Below, in pieces: positions 6,756-17,770 of a DNA stretch of 64,000 nucleotides. Both the position numbers and the translations under genes were made by a program. Positions within the stretch are counted from its first letter, which is position 1. Each line of letters begins with the position of its first letter. The notes beneath the pieces were generated by a model. It saw only the letters and a list, made by a program, of their open reading frames with translations, ran no database searches and was not told where the DNA came from. The DNA comes from Aminobacter carboxidus (GTDB lineage: Bacteria; Pseudomonadota; Alphaproteobacteria; Rhizobiales; Rhizobiaceae): NCBI RefSeq assembly GCF_014863355.1, contig NZ_JACZEP010000016.1:1-64000 (forward strand). The letters are read 5' to 3'.

Positions 6756-9700
6756 ATGACGGAGTTGACGCCATCTGTGACGACGGATTTTGCACCGGCC
6801 GCGCAGACGAAAGCGGCCAACAATAAAACCGATCATCTCCGAACCCCCACCGGCTATGCAGCGCATGGCCTTTACGATCCGCGCAACGAACATGACGCCT
6901 GCGGCGTCGGCTTCATCGCCCAGATGAAGGGCATCAAGTCGCACCAGATCGTCAAGGACGGGCTGTTCATGCTCGAAAACCTGACGCATCGCGGTGCCGT
7001 CGGTGCTGATCCGCTGATGGGCGACGGCGCGGGCGTTTTGGTGCAGATCCCCGACACATTCTTCCGCGAGGAGATGGCCAGGCAGGACATCGAGCTGCCG
7101 CCGGTCGGACAGTACGGCGTCGGCCACTGGTTCATGCCGCAGGATCCGGAGCTGCGCCAGCATGTCGACGACATCATCCGCGAATCGGCGCAGTCCGAGG
7201 GCTTGCCGCTGATCGGCTTCCGCGACGTGCCGGTCGACAACGCCTCGCTGTCGAAGGCGCCCGACATTGCCGCCTCCGAGCCGTTCCACCGCCAGGTGTT
7301 CGTCGGCCGCCCCGCCGAGATCGACGATGACGAGGAATACGAGGCCCGGCTTTATCTGCTGCGCAAGGTCATCTCCGGCCGCATCTATGCCGAGCACAAC
7401 AACAAGGACATTGGCGCCTATTGCGTGTCGCTGTCGGCGCGCACCATTGTCTATAAGGGCATGTTCCTGGCCTTCCAGGTCGGCGCCTATTACAAGGACC
7501 TTTCCGATCCGCGCTTCGAGACGGCGCTGATCCTGGTCCACCAGCGCTTCTCGACCAACACGTTCCCGTCGTGGAAGCTGGCGCATCCGTATCGCATGGT
7601 CGCCCACAACGGCGAGATCAACACGGTGCGCGGCAACAACAACTGGATGGCGGCGCGCCAGGCCTCTGTCGACTCCGAGCTGTTCGGCAACAACATCTCC
7701 AAGCTCTGGCCGATCTCTTATGAGGGCCAGTCGGATACGGCGTGCTTCGACAACGCACTCGAGTTCCTGTTCCAGGGTGGCTACACGCTGGCGCATGCCA
7801 TGATGATGCTGATCCCGGAAGCCTGGGCCGGCAACAAGTCGATGGATGCCGACCGCAAGGCCTTTTACGAATACCACGCAGCGCTGATGGAGCCGTGGGA
7901 CGGCCCGGCTGCGGTGTGCTTCACCGACGGCCGACAGATCGGCGCCACGCTCGACCGCAACGGCCTGCGTCCCGCCCGCTACATGGTCACCGACGACGAC
8001 CGGGTCATCCTGGCGTCCGAGGCCGGCGTTTTGCCTGTCGACGAGAAGAGCATCATCAAGAAGTGGCGCCTGCAGCCCGGCAAGATGCTGCTGATCGACC
8101 TGGTCAAGGGCCGCATCATCTCGGACGAGGAAATCAAGTCCGAGATCGCGACCAAGCACCCCTACAAGAAGTGGCTGTCCAACACCCAGTTGATCCTCGA
8201 GGAGCTGAAGCCGGTCGAGCCGCGCGCGCTGCGCAAGGACGTCTCGCTGCTCGATCGCCAGCAGGCCTTCGGCTACACCCAGGAAGACACCAAGCTCCTG
8301 ATGTCGCCGATGGCGACGACGGGCCAGGAAGCAGTCGGCTCGATGGGCACGGATACGCCGATCTCGGCGATGTCGGACAAGTCAAAGCTGCTCTACACCT
8401 ACTTCAAGCAGAACTTCGCCCAGGTCACCAACCCGCCGATCGACCCGATCCGCGAGGAGCTGGTGATGAGCCTGGTGTCGTTCATCGGCCCGCGCCCGAA
8501 CATCCTCGACCTCGTCGGCACCTCGCGCCGCAAGCGTCTGGAAGTGCGCCAGCCGATCCTCACCAATGCCGACCTGGAGAAGATCCGCTCCATCGGCCAC
8601 ACCGAGGAGAGCTTCGACACCAAGACAATCGACGTCACCTATGCGGCCACTGAAGGTGCAGCTGGCATGCAGGGTGCCATCGAGCGCCTGTGCGAGCGCG
8701 CCGAGGCTGCGGTCGCCGGCCGCTACAACATCATCATCCTGTCCGATCGGCAGCTTGGCCCGGACCGCATCGCCATCCCGTCGCTGCTGGCGACGGCCGC
8801 CGTGCACCATCACCTTGTCCGCAAGGGCCTGCGCACCTCGGTCGGCCTTGTGGTCGAATCGGGCGAGCCGCGCGAAGTGCACCATTTCTGCTGCCTCGCC
8901 GGTTACGGCGCCGAGGCGATCAATCCGTATCTGGCCTTCGACACGCTGACCGACATGCACAAGCGGGGCGAGTTTCCGCCTGAAGTGGACGGCTCGGAAG
9001 TCGTCGGCCGCTTCATCAAGTCGATCGGCAAGGGCATCCTCAAGGTCATGTCCAAGATGGGCATCTCGACCTACCAGTCCTATTGCGGCGCCCAGATCTT
9101 CGACGCCATCGGCCTGAAGACCGACTTCGTCGAGAAGTACTTCACCGGTACCGCGACCAACATCGAAGGCGTCGGACTGGACGAGGTGGCGAGCGAAACC
9201 GTCAGCCGTCACGAATCGGCATTCGGCGAAGACCCGGTGCTGCGCACGGCACTCGAAGTCGGTGGCGAGTACATGTACCGGATGCGCGGCGAAGCCCATA
9301 TGTGGACGCCGGATGCGGTTGCCTCGCTGCAGCACGCCGTTCGTTCGGGCTCGTGGTCGACCTTCAAGGAGTTCTCGGCCCAGATCGACAGCGAAACGGC
9401 GCGTGCCCAGTCCATTCGTGGCCTGTTCCACGTCAAGCTGGCCGGGGAGAACGGCCGCAAGAAGGTCGCGGTCGACGACGTCATGCCCGCCGCCGAGATC
9501 GTCAAGCGTTTCTCGACGGGTGCCATGTCGTTCGGCTCGATCAGCCGCGAGGCGCACACCACGCTTGCGGTTGCCATGAACCGGATCGGCGGCAAGTCGA
9601 ACACCGGCGAGGGCGGCGAGGAGCCGGATCGTTACCTGCCGCTGCCAGGCGGTGGCGCGAACCCCGAGCGTTCGGCGATCAAGCAGGTGGCCTCAGGCCG

Positions 9701-11486
9701 CTTCGGCGTGACGACGGAGTATCTCGTCAACTCCGACATGATGCAGATCAAGGTCGCCCAGGGTGCCAAGCCCGGCGAGGGCGGCCAGCTGCCCGGCCAC
9801 AAGGTCGACGCGACGATCGCCAAGACCCGGCATTCGACCCAGGGCGTCGGCCTGATTTCGCCGCCGCCGCACCATGATATCTATTCGATCGAAGATCTGG
9901 CGCAGCTGATCTACGACCTGAAGAACGTCAACCCGACGGCCGACGTGTCGGTCAAGCTGGTGTCGGAAGTGGGTGTCGGCACGGTCGCGGCGGGTGTCGC
10001 CAAGGCGCGCGCCGACCACATCACGATCTCGGGCTATGACGGCGGCACCGGTGCGTCGCCGCTGACCTCGCTCAAGCATGCCGGCAGCCCGTGGGAAATG
10101 GGTCTTGCCGAGACGCACCAGACGCTGGTGCTGAACGGCCTGCGTTCGCGTGTCGCGCTGCAGGTGGACGGCGGTCTCAGGACCGGCCGCGACGTCGTCA
10201 TCGGCGCGCTTCTGGGCGCCGACGAGTTCGGCTTCTCGACCGCGCCGCTGATCGCGGCGGGCTGCATCATGATGCGCAAGTGCCATCTCAACACCTGCCC
10301 GGTTGGCGTCGCCACCCAGGACCCGGTGCTGCGCAAGCGCTTCAAGGGCACGCCCGAGCACGTCATCAACTACTTCTTCTATGTCGCCGAAGAGGTGCGC
10401 GAGCTGCTGGCCGAAATGGGCTACACCCATCTCGACCAGATCATCGGCGACGCCGACCTTCTGGAAAAGCGCGAACTGATCAACCACTGGAAGTCGCGCG
10501 GTCTCGATTTCTCCAAGGTGTTCTACAAGCCCGATGCACCGCGTGAAGCGATGCACTGGACCGAGCGCCAGAAGCATCCGATCGACGACGTTCTCGACCG
10601 CAAGCTGATCGCCGAGGCCAAGGTTGCGCTCGAAACGCGCCAGCCGGTAAAGATCGAGACGACGATCCGCAACGTCGACCGTTCCACCGGTGCGATGCTG
10701 TCGGGCGAGGTCGCCAAGCGCTTCAGGCACAAGGGCCTGCGCGAGGACACCATTTCGGTGAAGCTGACCGGTACTGCCGGACAGTCCTTCGGTGCCTTTT
10801 TGGCACGCGGCATCTCGTTCGAGCTGGTCGGCGACGGCAACGACTATGTCGGCAAGGGCCTGTCGGGCGGCCGCATCGTCATCCGCCCGTCGGATGACGC
10901 CAGGATCGTCGCCGAGGACTCGATCATCGTCGGCAACACCGTGCTCTACGGCGCGACCGAGGGCGAATGCTACTTCCGCGGCGTCGCCGGCGAGCGTTTC
11001 GCCGTCCGTAATTCGGGCGCCGTCACTGTCGTTGAAGGGGTGGGCGACCACGGCTGCGAGTACATGACGGGCGGTGTGGTGGTGGTCATCGGCAAAACCG
11101 GCCGCAACTTCGCGGCAGGTATGTCGGGCGGCGTCGCCTATGTGCTCGACGAGGAAGGTGATTTCGCCGAGCGCTGCAACATGGCGATGGTCGAGCTCGA
11201 GCCGGTCCCCGAAGAAGACGACATGCTGGAGAAGCTGCACCATCACGGTGGCGACATCGCCCACAAGGGCCGCGTCGACGTGTCGGGCGACATGACCCGC
11301 CACGACGAGGAGCGCCTGGTTCAGCTGATCTCGAACCACATGCACTACACCGGTTCGACCCGTGCCAAGCAGATTCTGGACGACTGGGCGAGCTACCGAC
11401 CCAAATTCCGCAAGGTTATGCCGGTGGAGTACCGCCGCGCGTTGATCGAGATGGAGCGCATGAGGATGGGCGTCGCGGCGGAGTAG
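6756..11486 (+). CDS. gltB: glutamate synthase (NADPH) large subunit
   Basis: A 1576-residue GltB of full family length. A propeptide precedes the catalytic N-terminal Cys49 ([11 protein letters not shown]), which hydrolyses glutamine in the class II amidotransferase domain (about 49-430). The central linking domain is followed by the FMN-binding synthase domain with [20 protein letters not shown] and the [3Fe-4S] motif [15 protein letters not shown], then the C-terminal GXGXG beta-helix ([20 protein letters not shown]). With GltD it converts 2-oxoglutarate and glutamine to two glutamates, the GOGAT arm of ammonia assimilation. ATG 6756 is chosen because GGAGACAGGA precedes it; an in-frame TTG at 6705 is unlikely. 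gltD follows 116 bp later. Confidence 0.97.
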   Translation: MTELTPSVTTDFAPAAQTKAANNKTDHLRTPTGYAAHGLYDPRNEHDACGVGFIAQMKGIKSHQIVKDGLFMLENLTHRGAVGADPLMGDGAGVLVQIPDTFFREEMARQDIELPPVGQYGVGHWFMPQDPELRQHVDDIIRESAQSEGLPLIGFRDVPVDNASLSKAPDIAASEPFHRQVFVGRPAEIDDDEEYEARLYLLRKVISGRIYAEHNNKDIGAYCVSLSARTIVYKGMFLAFQVGAYYKDLSDPRFETALILVHQRFSTNTFPSWKLAHPYRMVAHNGEINTVRGNNNWMAARQASVDSELFGNNISKLWPISYEGQSDTACFDNALEFLFQGGYTLAHAMMMLIPEAWAGNKSMDADRKAFYEYHAALMEPWDGPAAVCFTDGRQIGATLDRNGLRPARYMVTDDDRVILASEAGVLPVDEKSIIKKWRLQPGKMLLIDLVKGRIISDEEIKSEIATKHPYKKWLSNTQLILEELKPVEPRALRKDVSLLDRQQAFGYTQEDTKLLMSPMATTGQEAVGSMGTDTPISAMSDKSKLLYTYFKQNFAQVTNPPIDPIREELVMSLVSFIGPRPNILDLVGTSRRKRLEVRQPILTNADLEKIRSIGHTEESFDTKTIDVTYAATEGAAGMQGAIERLCERAEAAVAGRYNIIILSDRQLGPDRIAIPSLLATAAVHHHLVRKGLRTSVGLVVESGEPREVHHFCCLAGYGAEAINPYLAFDTLTDMHKRGEFPPEVDGSEVVGRFIKSIGKGILKVMSKMGISTYQSYCGAQIFDAIGLKTDFVEKYFTGTATNIEGVGLDEVASETVSRHESAFGEDPVLRTALEVGGEYMYRMRGEAHMWTPDAVASLQHAVRSGSWSTFKEFSAQIDSETARAQSIRGLFHVKLAGENGRKKVAVDDVMPAAEIVKRFSTGAMSFGSISREAHTTLAVAMNRIGGKSNTGEGGEEPDRYLPLPGGGANPERSAIKQVASGRFGVTTEYLVNSDMMQIKVAQGAKPGEGGQLPGHKVDATIAKTRHSTQGVGLISPPPHHDIYSIEDLAQLIYDLKNVNPTADVSVKLVSEVGVGTVAAGVAKARADHITISGYDGGTGASPLTSLKHAGSPWEMGLAETHQTLVLNGLRSRVALQVDGGLRTGRDVVIGALLGADEFGFSTAPLIAAGCIMMRKCHLNTCPVGVATQDPVLRKRFKGTPEHVINYFFYVAEEVRELLAEMGYTHLDQIIGDADLLEKRELINHWKSRGLDFSKVFYKPDAPREAMHWTERQKHPIDDVLDRKLIAEAKVALETRQPVKIETTIRNVDRSTGAMLSGEVAKRFRHKGLREDTISVKLTGTAGQSFGAFLARGISFELVGDGNDYVGKGLSGGRIVIRPSDDARIVAEDSIIVGNTVLYGATEGECYFRGVAGERFAVRNSGAVTVVEGVGDHGCEYMTGGVVVVIGKTGRNFAAGMSGGVAYVLDEEGDFAERCNMAMVELEPVPEEDDMLEKLHHHGGDIAHKGRVDVSGDMTRHDEERLVQLISNHMHYTGSTRAKQILDDWASYRPKFRKVMPVEYRRALIEMERMRMGVAAE

Positions 11487-11602
11487 CCGCGACCGTTCTT
11501 CCGGCGGCGCCCGAACCGGGCGCACGCCATCGCATGCTTCATTTGAAGTGGTGGAATTCTACGCCCGCGCCGAGTTGCTGGGCATGACCGACGAGAGTTA
11601 CG

Positions 11603-13057
11603 ATGGGCAAGGTTACAGGTTTTCTTGAAATCGACAGGCAGGTGCACAAGTACCAGCCAGCTTCCGACCGCATCCGGCATTTCCGCGAATTCACGCTGCC
11701 GATGTCGAACAAGGAAGTCGAAAAGCAGGCCGCGCGCTGCATGGATTGCGGCATCCCGTTCTGCCACGGCCCGACCGGCTGTCCGGTGCACAACCAGATT
11801 CCGGACTGGAACGATCTCGTCTACAATGGCGATTGGGACAATGCGATCCGCAACCTGCATTCGACCAACAACTTCCCCGAATTCACCGGCCGCATCTGCC
11901 CCGCACCATGCGAGGAAGCCTGCACGTTGAATCTCGAGGACATTCCGGTCGCCATCAAGACCGTCGAGCAGGCGATCGCCGACAAGGCCTATGAGACCGG
12001 CTTCATCAGGCCGTATCCGCCGGAGAAGAAGACCGGCAAGAAGGTTGCTGTCATCGGCTCCGGCCCTGCCGGCATGGCAGCGGCGCAGCAGCTCGGCCGC
12101 GCCGGCCACGACGTGCATGTCTATGAGCGCGAAAGCCGCCCAGGCGGGCTGCTGCGCTTCGGCATCCCCGACTTCAAGATGGAAAAGCACTATATCGACC
12201 GCCGCATCGAGCAGATGACGGGCGAGGGCGTGACCTTCCATTGCGGCGTCAATGTCGGCGTCGACAGGCCGGTCACCGAGCTTCTGGCCGAACATGATGC
12301 GGTGCTCTATTGCGGCGGCTCCGAGACGCCGCGTCCAGCGGGAATTCCGGGCGACGACCTGGAAGGCGTGCATGACGCGATGCCTTACCTGGTCCAGCAG
12401 AACAAGCGTGTCGGCGGCGAGGACATCCAGTCGGTGGCCTGGCAGTCGGAACCGATCGTTGCCGGTGGTCTGCATGTCGTGGTCGTGGGTGGCGGCGACA
12501 CCGCTTCCGACTGCGTCGGCACCGCTTTCCGCCAGGGAGCCGTGCGCGTCACCCAGCTCGACATCCGGCCGCAGCCGCCGGAGCGGGAAAACAAGCTCGC
12601 CGTGTGGCCCTATTGGGCGACCAAGATGCGCACCTCGTCCTCGCAGGCCGAAGGCGCGCAGCGCGAGTTCCAGGTGGCGACGCTGGAGTTCATCGGCGAA
12701 GAGGGCCAGCTGACCGGCGTGAAGTGCTGCGAAGTCGATGACAAGCGCAAGCCGATCCCCGGCACCGAGTTCGTCATCCGTGCCGATCTCGCTTTCATTG
12801 CCATCGGTTTTGCCGGCCCGCTCGCCGACGGCATGGTCAAGGAACTCGACGGCAAGCTCGAGATCACGACCGACAGCCGCCGTTCGACCAATGTTGCGGC
12901 CAACGATCGCGACTACAAGACCACCGTCGACAAGCTCTATGTCGCCGGCGACGTGCGCCGCGGCCAGTCTCTAGTGGTCTGGGCGATCCGCGAAGGCCGC
13001 CAGGCCGCGCATTCGATCGACACCGACCTGATGGGGGCGAGCGTCCTGCCGCGTTGA
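11603..13057 (+). CDS. gltD: glutamate synthase small subunit
   Basis: A 484-residue GltD. The N-terminal cysteine region (C46, C49, C54, C60 in [12 protein letters not shown] and [14 protein letters not shown]) and the later CPAPCEEAC supply [4Fe-4S] ligands. The FAD site is [16 protein letters not shown] near residue 150, followed by [15 protein letters not shown]. The NADPH site is [15 protein letters not shown] near residue 293. It passes electrons from NADPH through FAD and Fe-S centres to GltB. It lies downstream of gltB in the same direction, presumably one operon, and ends at a strong terminator. Confidence 0.96.
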   Translation: MGKVTGFLEIDRQVHKYQPASDRIRHFREFTLPMSNKEVEKQAARCMDCGIPFCHGPTGCPVHNQIPDWNDLVYNGDWDNAIRNLHSTNNFPEFTGRICPAPCEEACTLNLEDIPVAIKTVEQAIADKAYETGFIRPYPPEKKTGKKVAVIGSGPAGMAAAQQLGRAGHDVHVYERESRPGGLLRFGIPDFKMEKHYIDRRIEQMTGEGVTFHCGVNVGVDRPVTELLAEHDAVLYCGGSETPRPAGIPGDDLEGVHDAMPYLVQQNKRVGGEDIQSVAWQSEPIVAGGLHVVVVGGGDTASDCVGTAFRQGAVRVTQLDIRPQPPERENKLAVWPYWATKMRTSSSQAEGAQREFQVATLEFIGEEGQLTGVKCCEVDDKRKPIPGTEFVIRADLAFIAIGFAGPLADGMVKELDGKLEITTDSRRSTNVAANDRDYKTTVDKLYVAGDVRRGQSLVVWAIREGRQAAHSIDTDLMGASVLPR

Positions 13058-13073
13058 GCGCCGGCTTATCGCC

Positions 13074-13112
13074 AAAAACGAAAAGGCGCCGCGAGGCGCC
13101 TTTTCGTTTTTT
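13074..13112. terminator. bidirectional rho-independent terminator
   Basis: A 16-bp perfect stem: AAAACGAAAAGGCGCC (13075-13090) pairs with GGCGCCTTTTCGTTTT (13095-13110) around GCGA and is T-rich on both strands. It closes gltBD and the convergent SGNH gene. Confidence 0.92.
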
Positions 13113-13123
13113 GGCCGATGGAG

Positions 13124-14365
13124 CTAGCGCCTGATGATGGCGGTCGTCGTTTCGGTGGCCTGGGCCGCAGGCACGGGCTTCGGCGGCCAGGAGAAATCGT
13201 CGATGCGCCCTGCAGGCGCTTTGGGCGCGATCCCTTGCACGGCAAGCTTTTCGCCGGGTGAACGTGGGTCGGTCTTGGCGGCCGTCTGCCCGCCGAGAAG
13301 CTCGGTGCCGCCATCGAGCTCAGGATCCGAGAGCGAAACCGGCACCGTGCGGTCGATGTTCACAGGCACGTTGAGCTCGCCCGGCGTCGCCTGCGGCAAG
13401 CTTGCCGGCACAACCGTCTCGGTGCCTTGCGGGGTGATGCCGAGCAGCTTGTTCAGTGGCTTTTCGGCAAAGAAGGCGAGCTTGCGCTTGCCGGCGCGGG
13501 TGACGTTGATGCCGTCGTCGGAACGTAGCCGTACCGGCTGGCCGTTGATGTCGGGGCCGCTGGTGACGAAGGCGCCGGCCTCGTCGACAAAGCCGTCCCA
13601 GACATCGACGAACTCGCTTCCGGCGGCTTCGGTGGCCGCACGGTAGATGTCGTTGAAGGCGAGCATGTCGGTGTTCATCTTCGACGACTTGAAGGCGGGC
13701 ATGCCAACCCACAGGAAGGGAACCTTGGTCTCGGCGATGGCCTTGGCCAGCTTCTCCGCGCGCCCCGCATATTCCCTGGTCCAGGCCGTGCTCATCGGCG
13801 GCTCGCGGTTGTCGGCGACCCGCATCTGCTGGCGGTCGTTGGAGCCCATCATGATGATGACGGCGGCCGGCTTTTCCTGTTCGATCAGCGCCTTGGCCTT
13901 CTCGGGCCAGTTGTAATAGTCCTCGCGGACGAGACCCGACGAGCCGTTGGTCTTGTCGAGGACCCGGATCTTGGCGTTCTCGGCGAAGACCGTGCCGAGG
14001 CCTTCGGCAATGCCGCCGCCGAGGAAGTCGCCGATGACCAGGACGACGCGCGCGTCCGGCAGCTTTTCAACCACCGGCACGGCGGGATCGGCTGCCCTGC
14101 CGACATTGCCGGCGGAAACCTTGGGCTTGCGCGGCGTCTTGCGGATCTTCTTGCGCGGCTGCGGCTCGTCCAGGATGAAGGGATCGACGCGCGGTTCGCG
14201 GCGCGGCATGAACAGGTCGCGCAGCGACCATTTGCGCAAGATGCCTTCCTGCGCCACGGCCGGTGTTGGCATCGCCAACGAAATGGCGGTCACGGCGACC
14301 GCCACCACAACCAGTGGCGTCGTCAGCCGCAACAGCGAAAACCGTGGACGACGCGTCAATGCCAA
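13124..14365 (-). CDS. DUF459 / SGNH-fold periplasmic protein
   Basis: A 413-residue protein with a signal peptide (residues 1-38, cleavage after PTPAVAQ), a basic linker (RKKIRKTPRKPK) and a DUF459/SGNH domain (about 105-300). SGNH blocks seen are VLVIGDFLGGGIAEGL (block I), IIMMGSNDRQQM (block III) and a late DGINVTRAGKRKLA (D and polar residue of block V). The block I serine of GDS is replaced by Phe (GDF), so the classic esterase nucleophile is not apparent. A Pro-rich tail follows. Related proteins are thought to modify cell-wall or surface polysaccharide. The gene starts 15 bp after the lytic transglycosylase stop, so both are likely one operon. Confidence 0.75.
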   Translation of the reverse strand: MALTRRPRFSLLRLTTPLVVVAVAVTAISLAMPTPAVAQEGILRKWSLRDLFMPRREPRVDPFILDEPQPRKKIRKTPRKPKVSAGNVGRAADPAVPVVEKLPDARVVLVIGDFLGGGIAEGLGTVFAENAKIRVLDKTNGSSGLVREDYYNWPEKAKALIEQEKPAAVIIMMGSNDRQQMRVADNREPPMSTAWTREYAGRAEKLAKAIAETKVPFLWVGMPAFKSSKMNTDMLAFNDIYRAATEAAGSEFVDVWDGFVDEAGAFVTSGPDINGQPVRLRSDDGINVTRAGKRKLAFFAEKPLNKLLGITPQGTETVVPASLPQATPGELNVPVNIDRTVPVSLSDPELDGGTELLGGQTAAKTDPRSPGEKLAVQGIAPKAPAGRIDDFSWPPKPVPAAQATETTTAIIRR

Positions 14366-14380
14366 TACAGCCTCCGGTTG

Positions 14381-15607
14381 TTAGTTGCGCCGCAGGAACT
14401 TCAGCACTTCCATGCTCGGATGACCGTCCGGCGTCAAGCCCAGCTGTGCCTGGAATGCCTTGATTGCCGAGCGCGAACCCTCGCCGATCTTGCCGTCGTT
14501 CTTGCCGTCATAATAGCCATGCGCCGACAGCCGCTTCTGCAACTCCTGCTTTTCCTCGAAGCTGAGCTTGGTGAACGGCCGTTTCCAGTCCTGCACAAGG
14601 CCACCGTAGCCGGCGATCTCGTCGGCAAGAAGACCGACGGCAAGCGCGTACTTGTCGGCATTGTTGTAGCGCTTGATGACCGAAAAGTTCTTGGTCATCA
14701 GGAAGGCAGGTCCGCCGCGGCCGTCCGGCACCTTGAGCGTGGCGACGTCGGAACCGCGCTTGAAGGCCTTGCCATTGGCGCGTTCGATGCCCAGCGATGC
14801 CCATTTGTCGAGCGTCAGCGATCCCGTGGGGAACTTCTGGCCCTGGGGCAACACCACCTCGTAGCCCCAGGTCTTGCCTGCCTGCCAGCCGTTCTTCTTC
14901 AAAAGATTGGCAGCGGTGGCGAGCGCGTCGGGTATGGAGTTCCAGATGTCGCGCTTGCCATTGCCGTCGGCGTCGACGGCATAGGCCTGGTAGCTGGTCG
15001 GGATGAACTGGGTGTGGCCCATGGCACCGGCCCAGGAGCCGACGAGATGGCTTTCGTCGATGTCGCCACGCTGCAGGATCTTGAGGGCTGCGATCAGCTG
15101 GGTACGGGCAAATTTCGCCCGGCGCTGGTCGCCATAGGCGAGCGTTGCCAGCGAGCGCACGACATTGCGCATCACCTTGTCGTTCTTGAGAATCTCGCCG
15201 TAGTTCGATTCCATCGACCAGATGGCGAGCAGGATGTAGCGGTCGACGCCGAACTTGGCCTCGATGCGGTCGAGCCAGGGCTTCCACTTGCGCGCCATTT
15301 CGCGGCCGACCGTGATCGACTGGTCGTGGACGCGGTTGTCGAAATAATCCCAGACGGGCGCGGTGAATTCGGGCTGGAAGCGGGCCTTTTCAAGCACTTC
15401 GGGGTCGGCGGAAGTTACGCCGCGAAAGGCACGGTCGTAGGTCGAACCGGAAATCCCGTTGTCTGCGGCGACCGAGCGGAAGCTCGACACCCAGCGCTGG
15501 AAGCCGGCTTCGGCAGCCGCCGGGCCAGCCGGCAGCATCAATACCAGCGACAGGCCGGCGATTGCAGCGGCGCTTGCGAGGCCTTTGGCGGTCTTGCGAA
15601 GGGGCAT
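14381..15607 (-). CDS. lytic murein transglycosylase (MltB/SLT_2 type) with PG-binding domain
   Basis: A 408-residue secreted enzyme. The signal peptide ends near PAGPAAA (residue 32). The SLT_2 domain (about 35-330) holds the catalytic Glu133 in WSMESNYGEI, plus ATLAYGDQRRAKFARTQLI and GSWAGAMGHTQFIPTSY. A C-terminal PG_binding_1 domain (about 345-405) contains YYDGKNDGKIGEGSRSAIKA. It cleaves the MurNAc-GlcNAc bond to give 1,6-anhydroMurNAc. ATG 15607 has a perfect AAGGAGG 6-7 bp upstream, so the frame beginning 36 bp earlier is rejected. It heads an operon with the DUF459 gene. Confidence 0.9.
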   Translation of the reverse strand: MPLRKTAKGLASAAAIAGLSLVLMLPAGPAAAEAGFQRWVSSFRSVAADNGISGSTYDRAFRGVTSADPEVLEKARFQPEFTAPVWDYFDNRVHDQSITVGREMARKWKPWLDRIEAKFGVDRYILLAIWSMESNYGEILKNDKVMRNVVRSLATLAYGDQRRAKFARTQLIAALKILQRGDIDESHLVGSWAGAMGHTQFIPTSYQAYAVDADGNGKRDIWNSIPDALATAANLLKKNGWQAGKTWGYEVVLPQGQKFPTGSLTLDKWASLGIERANGKAFKRGSDVATLKVPDGRGGPAFLMTKNFSVIKRYNNADKYALAVGLLADEIAGYGGLVQDWKRPFTKLSFEEKQELQKRLSAHGYYDGKNDGKIGEGSRSAIKAFQAQLGLTPDGHPSMEVLKFLRRN

Positions 15608-15853
15608 TCTTTCCTCCTTGGAGAGATCAGAAAATCGATTCATCGCCGATGCCGGTTATCAATCAGTTTACCATAGACCCCTTGGGGAACGAAAAGCGGG
15701 TTGAAGGATTGTCCACCTAGCTGTTCGGACAATCAAGATCGCGTGATCAATGGTCTTGCCCGCTGTCGCCGAATATGTGAACGCATTCAGTATTCATCAA
15801 TTCGGGCGTGGCAAAGTCTGCGGCCGATACATCCCTCCATCGGACGACCAGCA

Positions 15854-16741
15854 ATGAAAAGAGTTCGCAAGGCAGTTTTTCCGGTCGCGGGCCTCGGCAC
15901 GCGTTTTCTGCCTGCCACCAAGTCTATCCCGAAGGAAATGCTGACGGTCGTCGATCGCCCTGTCATCCAGTACGTGGTCGATGAGGCGCGCGAAGCGGGC
16001 ATCGAGCATTTCATCTTCGTCACCGGTCGCAACAAGGCGGTCATCGAAGACCATTTCGACGTCCAGTTCGAGCTCTATGACACGCTCGCCCAGCGCGGCA
16101 AGACCGAGCAGTTGGAGCGCCTGCAGCGGCTGCAGCCGGGACCGGGGCAGACCTCGTTCACGCGCCAGCAGGTGCCGCTCGGGCTTGGCCATGCGGTGTG
16201 GTGCGCGCGTGAGCTGGTCGGCGACGAGCCGTTTGCGCTGCTTTTGCCCGACATGATCATGCAGTCGGAAAAGAGCTGCATGCGCGAGATGGTCGAGCTC
16301 TATGCCGAGACCGGCAACAACATCATCGCCGTCCAGGAATGCGATCCGGCCGAGGCGCACAAATACGGCATCGTCGGCAAGGGCAAGTCCGTCCACACTG
16401 GCTTCGCCATCGAAGGCATGGTGGAAAAGCCGAAGCAGGGCACGGCACCGTCGAACCTGTTCATCAACGGCCGCTATATCCTGCAGCCGGAGATCTTCGA
16501 TATCCTGGCAAACCAGGAGCGTGGTGCCGGCGACGAAATCCAGCTCACCGACGCGATGCTCAAGCTTGAAAAGATGCAGTCCTTTTACGGTTACCACTAT
16601 CGCGGCCGTACCTTCGACTGCGGCTCGCCGGAAGGTTTCGTCGAGGCCAATGTCGCCTTTGCCCTATCGCGCTCCGATCTCAGCAAGAGCATGGCCAGCG
16701 TCATCGAAGGCCTTCTCGGCGAGATGAAATCGGGCAAGTAG
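15854..16741 (+). CDS. galU: UTP--glucose-1-phosphate uridylyltransferase
   Basis: A 295-residue nucleotidyltransferase beginning [20 protein letters not shown] with the NTP-binding [20 protein letters not shown], a length normal for GalU. Further marks are [28 protein letters not shown] and [10 protein letters not shown]. It makes UDP-glucose for surface polysaccharide, cyclic glucan and glycolipid synthesis. ATG 15854 fits the family start; the frame extends upstream but without family sequence. A T-less hairpin follows the stop. Confidence 0.95.
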   Translation: MKRVRKAVFPVAGLGTRFLPATKSIPKEMLTVVDRPVIQYVVDEAREAGIEHFIFVTGRNKAVIEDHFDVQFELYDTLAQRGKTEQLERLQRLQPGPGQTSFTRQQVPLGLGHAVWCARELVGDEPFALLLPDMIMQSEKSCMREMVELYAETGNNIIAVQECDPAEAHKYGIVGKGKSVHTGFAIEGMVEKPKQGTAPSNLFINGRYILQPEIFDILANQERGAGDEIQLTDAMLKLEKMQSFYGYHYRGRTFDCGSPEGFVEANVAFALSRSDLSKSMASVIEGLLGEMKSGK

Positions 16742-16752
16742 CTCGATGTCGC

Positions 16753-16777
16753 CCGTGCGTCGGGATTGGACGCACGG
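16753..16777 (+). terminator. hairpin after galU
   Basis: CCGTGCGTC (16753-16761) pairs perfectly with GACGCACGG (16769-16777) across a 7-nt loop. There is no T-run, so termination there is uncertain. It lies between galU and the riboswitch. Confidence 0.45.
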
Positions 16778-16789
16778 TGCGATGGCTTT

Positions 16790-17006
16790 CGGCTGCCACT
16801 GCCGCTAGAAATATCCTGCCAGGTGCCCGCAGCGATGCGGGAGAATCGGGAACACGGTGCAAATCCGTGGCGTGCCCAACGCTGTAAGAGGGACCGTATC
16901 GGCAAAAGCCACTGTTCATGTCGAACGGGAAGGCGCCGACGACGGGTTGAACTCGAGCCAGAAGACCGGCCCGGCAGACATCGACCTCCGCATGGTCAGG
17001 CGGAGG
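16790..17006 (+). promoter_or_regulatory. cobalamin riboswitch controlling bluB by ribosome-site masking
   Basis: The conserved cobalamin core is present in order: GGTGCCCGCAGCGATGCGGG with GAGAATCGGGAACACGGTGC and AAATCCGTGGC, then ACGCTGTAAG, GCCACTG, GGGAAGGC and a B12-box-like GAGCCAGAAGACC (16955-16967). The expression platform is visible downstream. CCTCCG (16985-16990) can pair with CGGAGG (17001-17006), which contains the ribosome site GGAGG for bluB. Ligand binding is expected to favour this stem and repress translation, so a late product of the B12 pathway controls an enzyme for its lower ligand. Confidence 0.9.
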
Positions 17007-17014
17007 CAACCGAT

Positions 17015-17770
17015 ATGCTCGCCAGGGGACATGCGATGCTTGCTGACCAGATCAATGCCATTTCAGGCTGTTTCGACCTTGCCGCCCAGGATGCCGTCTA
17101 CCGCGCCATCTTCACGCGCCGCGACGTGCGCAGTCATTTCCTGCCCGATCCGGTCGGCGACGACGTGCTGGCGCGGCTTTTGCTCGCGGCCCATCACGCG
17201 CCGTCGGTCGGCTTCATGCAGCCATGGAACTTCATCGTCATCCGAGACCGCGACCGACGAGAGCGGGTCCGCGACCTGTTCTTCGCCGCGCGTGAGCAGG
17301 AACTGCCTGAGATCGCCGAGGAGCGGCGGGAGCTTTACCGCAAGCTCAAGCTCGAAGGCATCTGCGAAAGCCCGCTCAATCTGGTTGTCACCTGCGACCG
17401 CAGCCGTTCGGAAAGCTCCCCACTCGGGCGATGGCACAATCCTGAGATGGACCTGTTCAGTACCGTCTGCGCGGTGCAGAATTTCTGGCTCGCCGCACGG
17501 GCCGAAGGCGTGGGTGTCGGCTGGGTCAGCATCCTCGAGCGCGACGCGCTGAAGCAGTTGCTCGGCATTCCTGATCACGTCGTGCCGGTGGCCTATCTCT
17601 GCGTCGGCCATGTCAGCGAGTTCGCGGAAAAGCCGGATCTGGAGCGGCATGGCTGGGCCCGCCGGCTGCCGCTTGCCGATCTGATCATGAGCGAGGTGTA
17701 TTCGGGGCAGGGGGAGGCGGCCTTGAAGGTGGCCGCATCCGGTATCAGCGGCTTGCCTGCAACAGGTTAG
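17015..17770 (+). CDS. bluB: 5,6-dimethylbenzimidazole synthase
   Basis: A 251-residue flavin-dependent enzyme of the nitroreductase fold. Recognised segments are RRDVRSHFLPDPV, AAHHAPSVGFMQPWNFIVI (FMN and substrate pocket) and the C-terminal FAEKPDLERHGWARRLPLAD, typical of BluB. It fragments reduced FMN with O2 to form dimethylbenzimidazole, the lower ligand of B12. ATG 17015 is chosen because GGAGG (17002-17006) lies eight bases upstream and is the sequence masked by the riboswitch; ATG 17036 is an alternative. Its stop overlaps by four bases that of the convergent next gene. Confidence 0.93.
   Translation: MLARGHAMLADQINAISGCFDLAAQDAVYRAIFTRRDVRSHFLPDPVGDDVLARLLLAAHHAPSVGFMQPWNFIVIRDRDRRERVRDLFFAAREQELPEIAEERRELYRKLKLEGICESPLNLVVTCDRSRSESSPLGRWHNPEMDLFSTVCAVQNFWLAARAEGVGVGWVSILERDALKQLLGIPDHVVPVAYLCVGHVSEFAEKPDLERHGWARRLPLADLIMSEVYSGQGEAALKVAASGISGLPATG

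Noticed and set aside
9693-11525. A 610-codon open frame opposite gltB
   Set aside because: It shadows the well-conserved synthase domain of gltB; composition and lack of any motif reject it. The frames opposite 6498-8159 and 8382-9557 are the same case.
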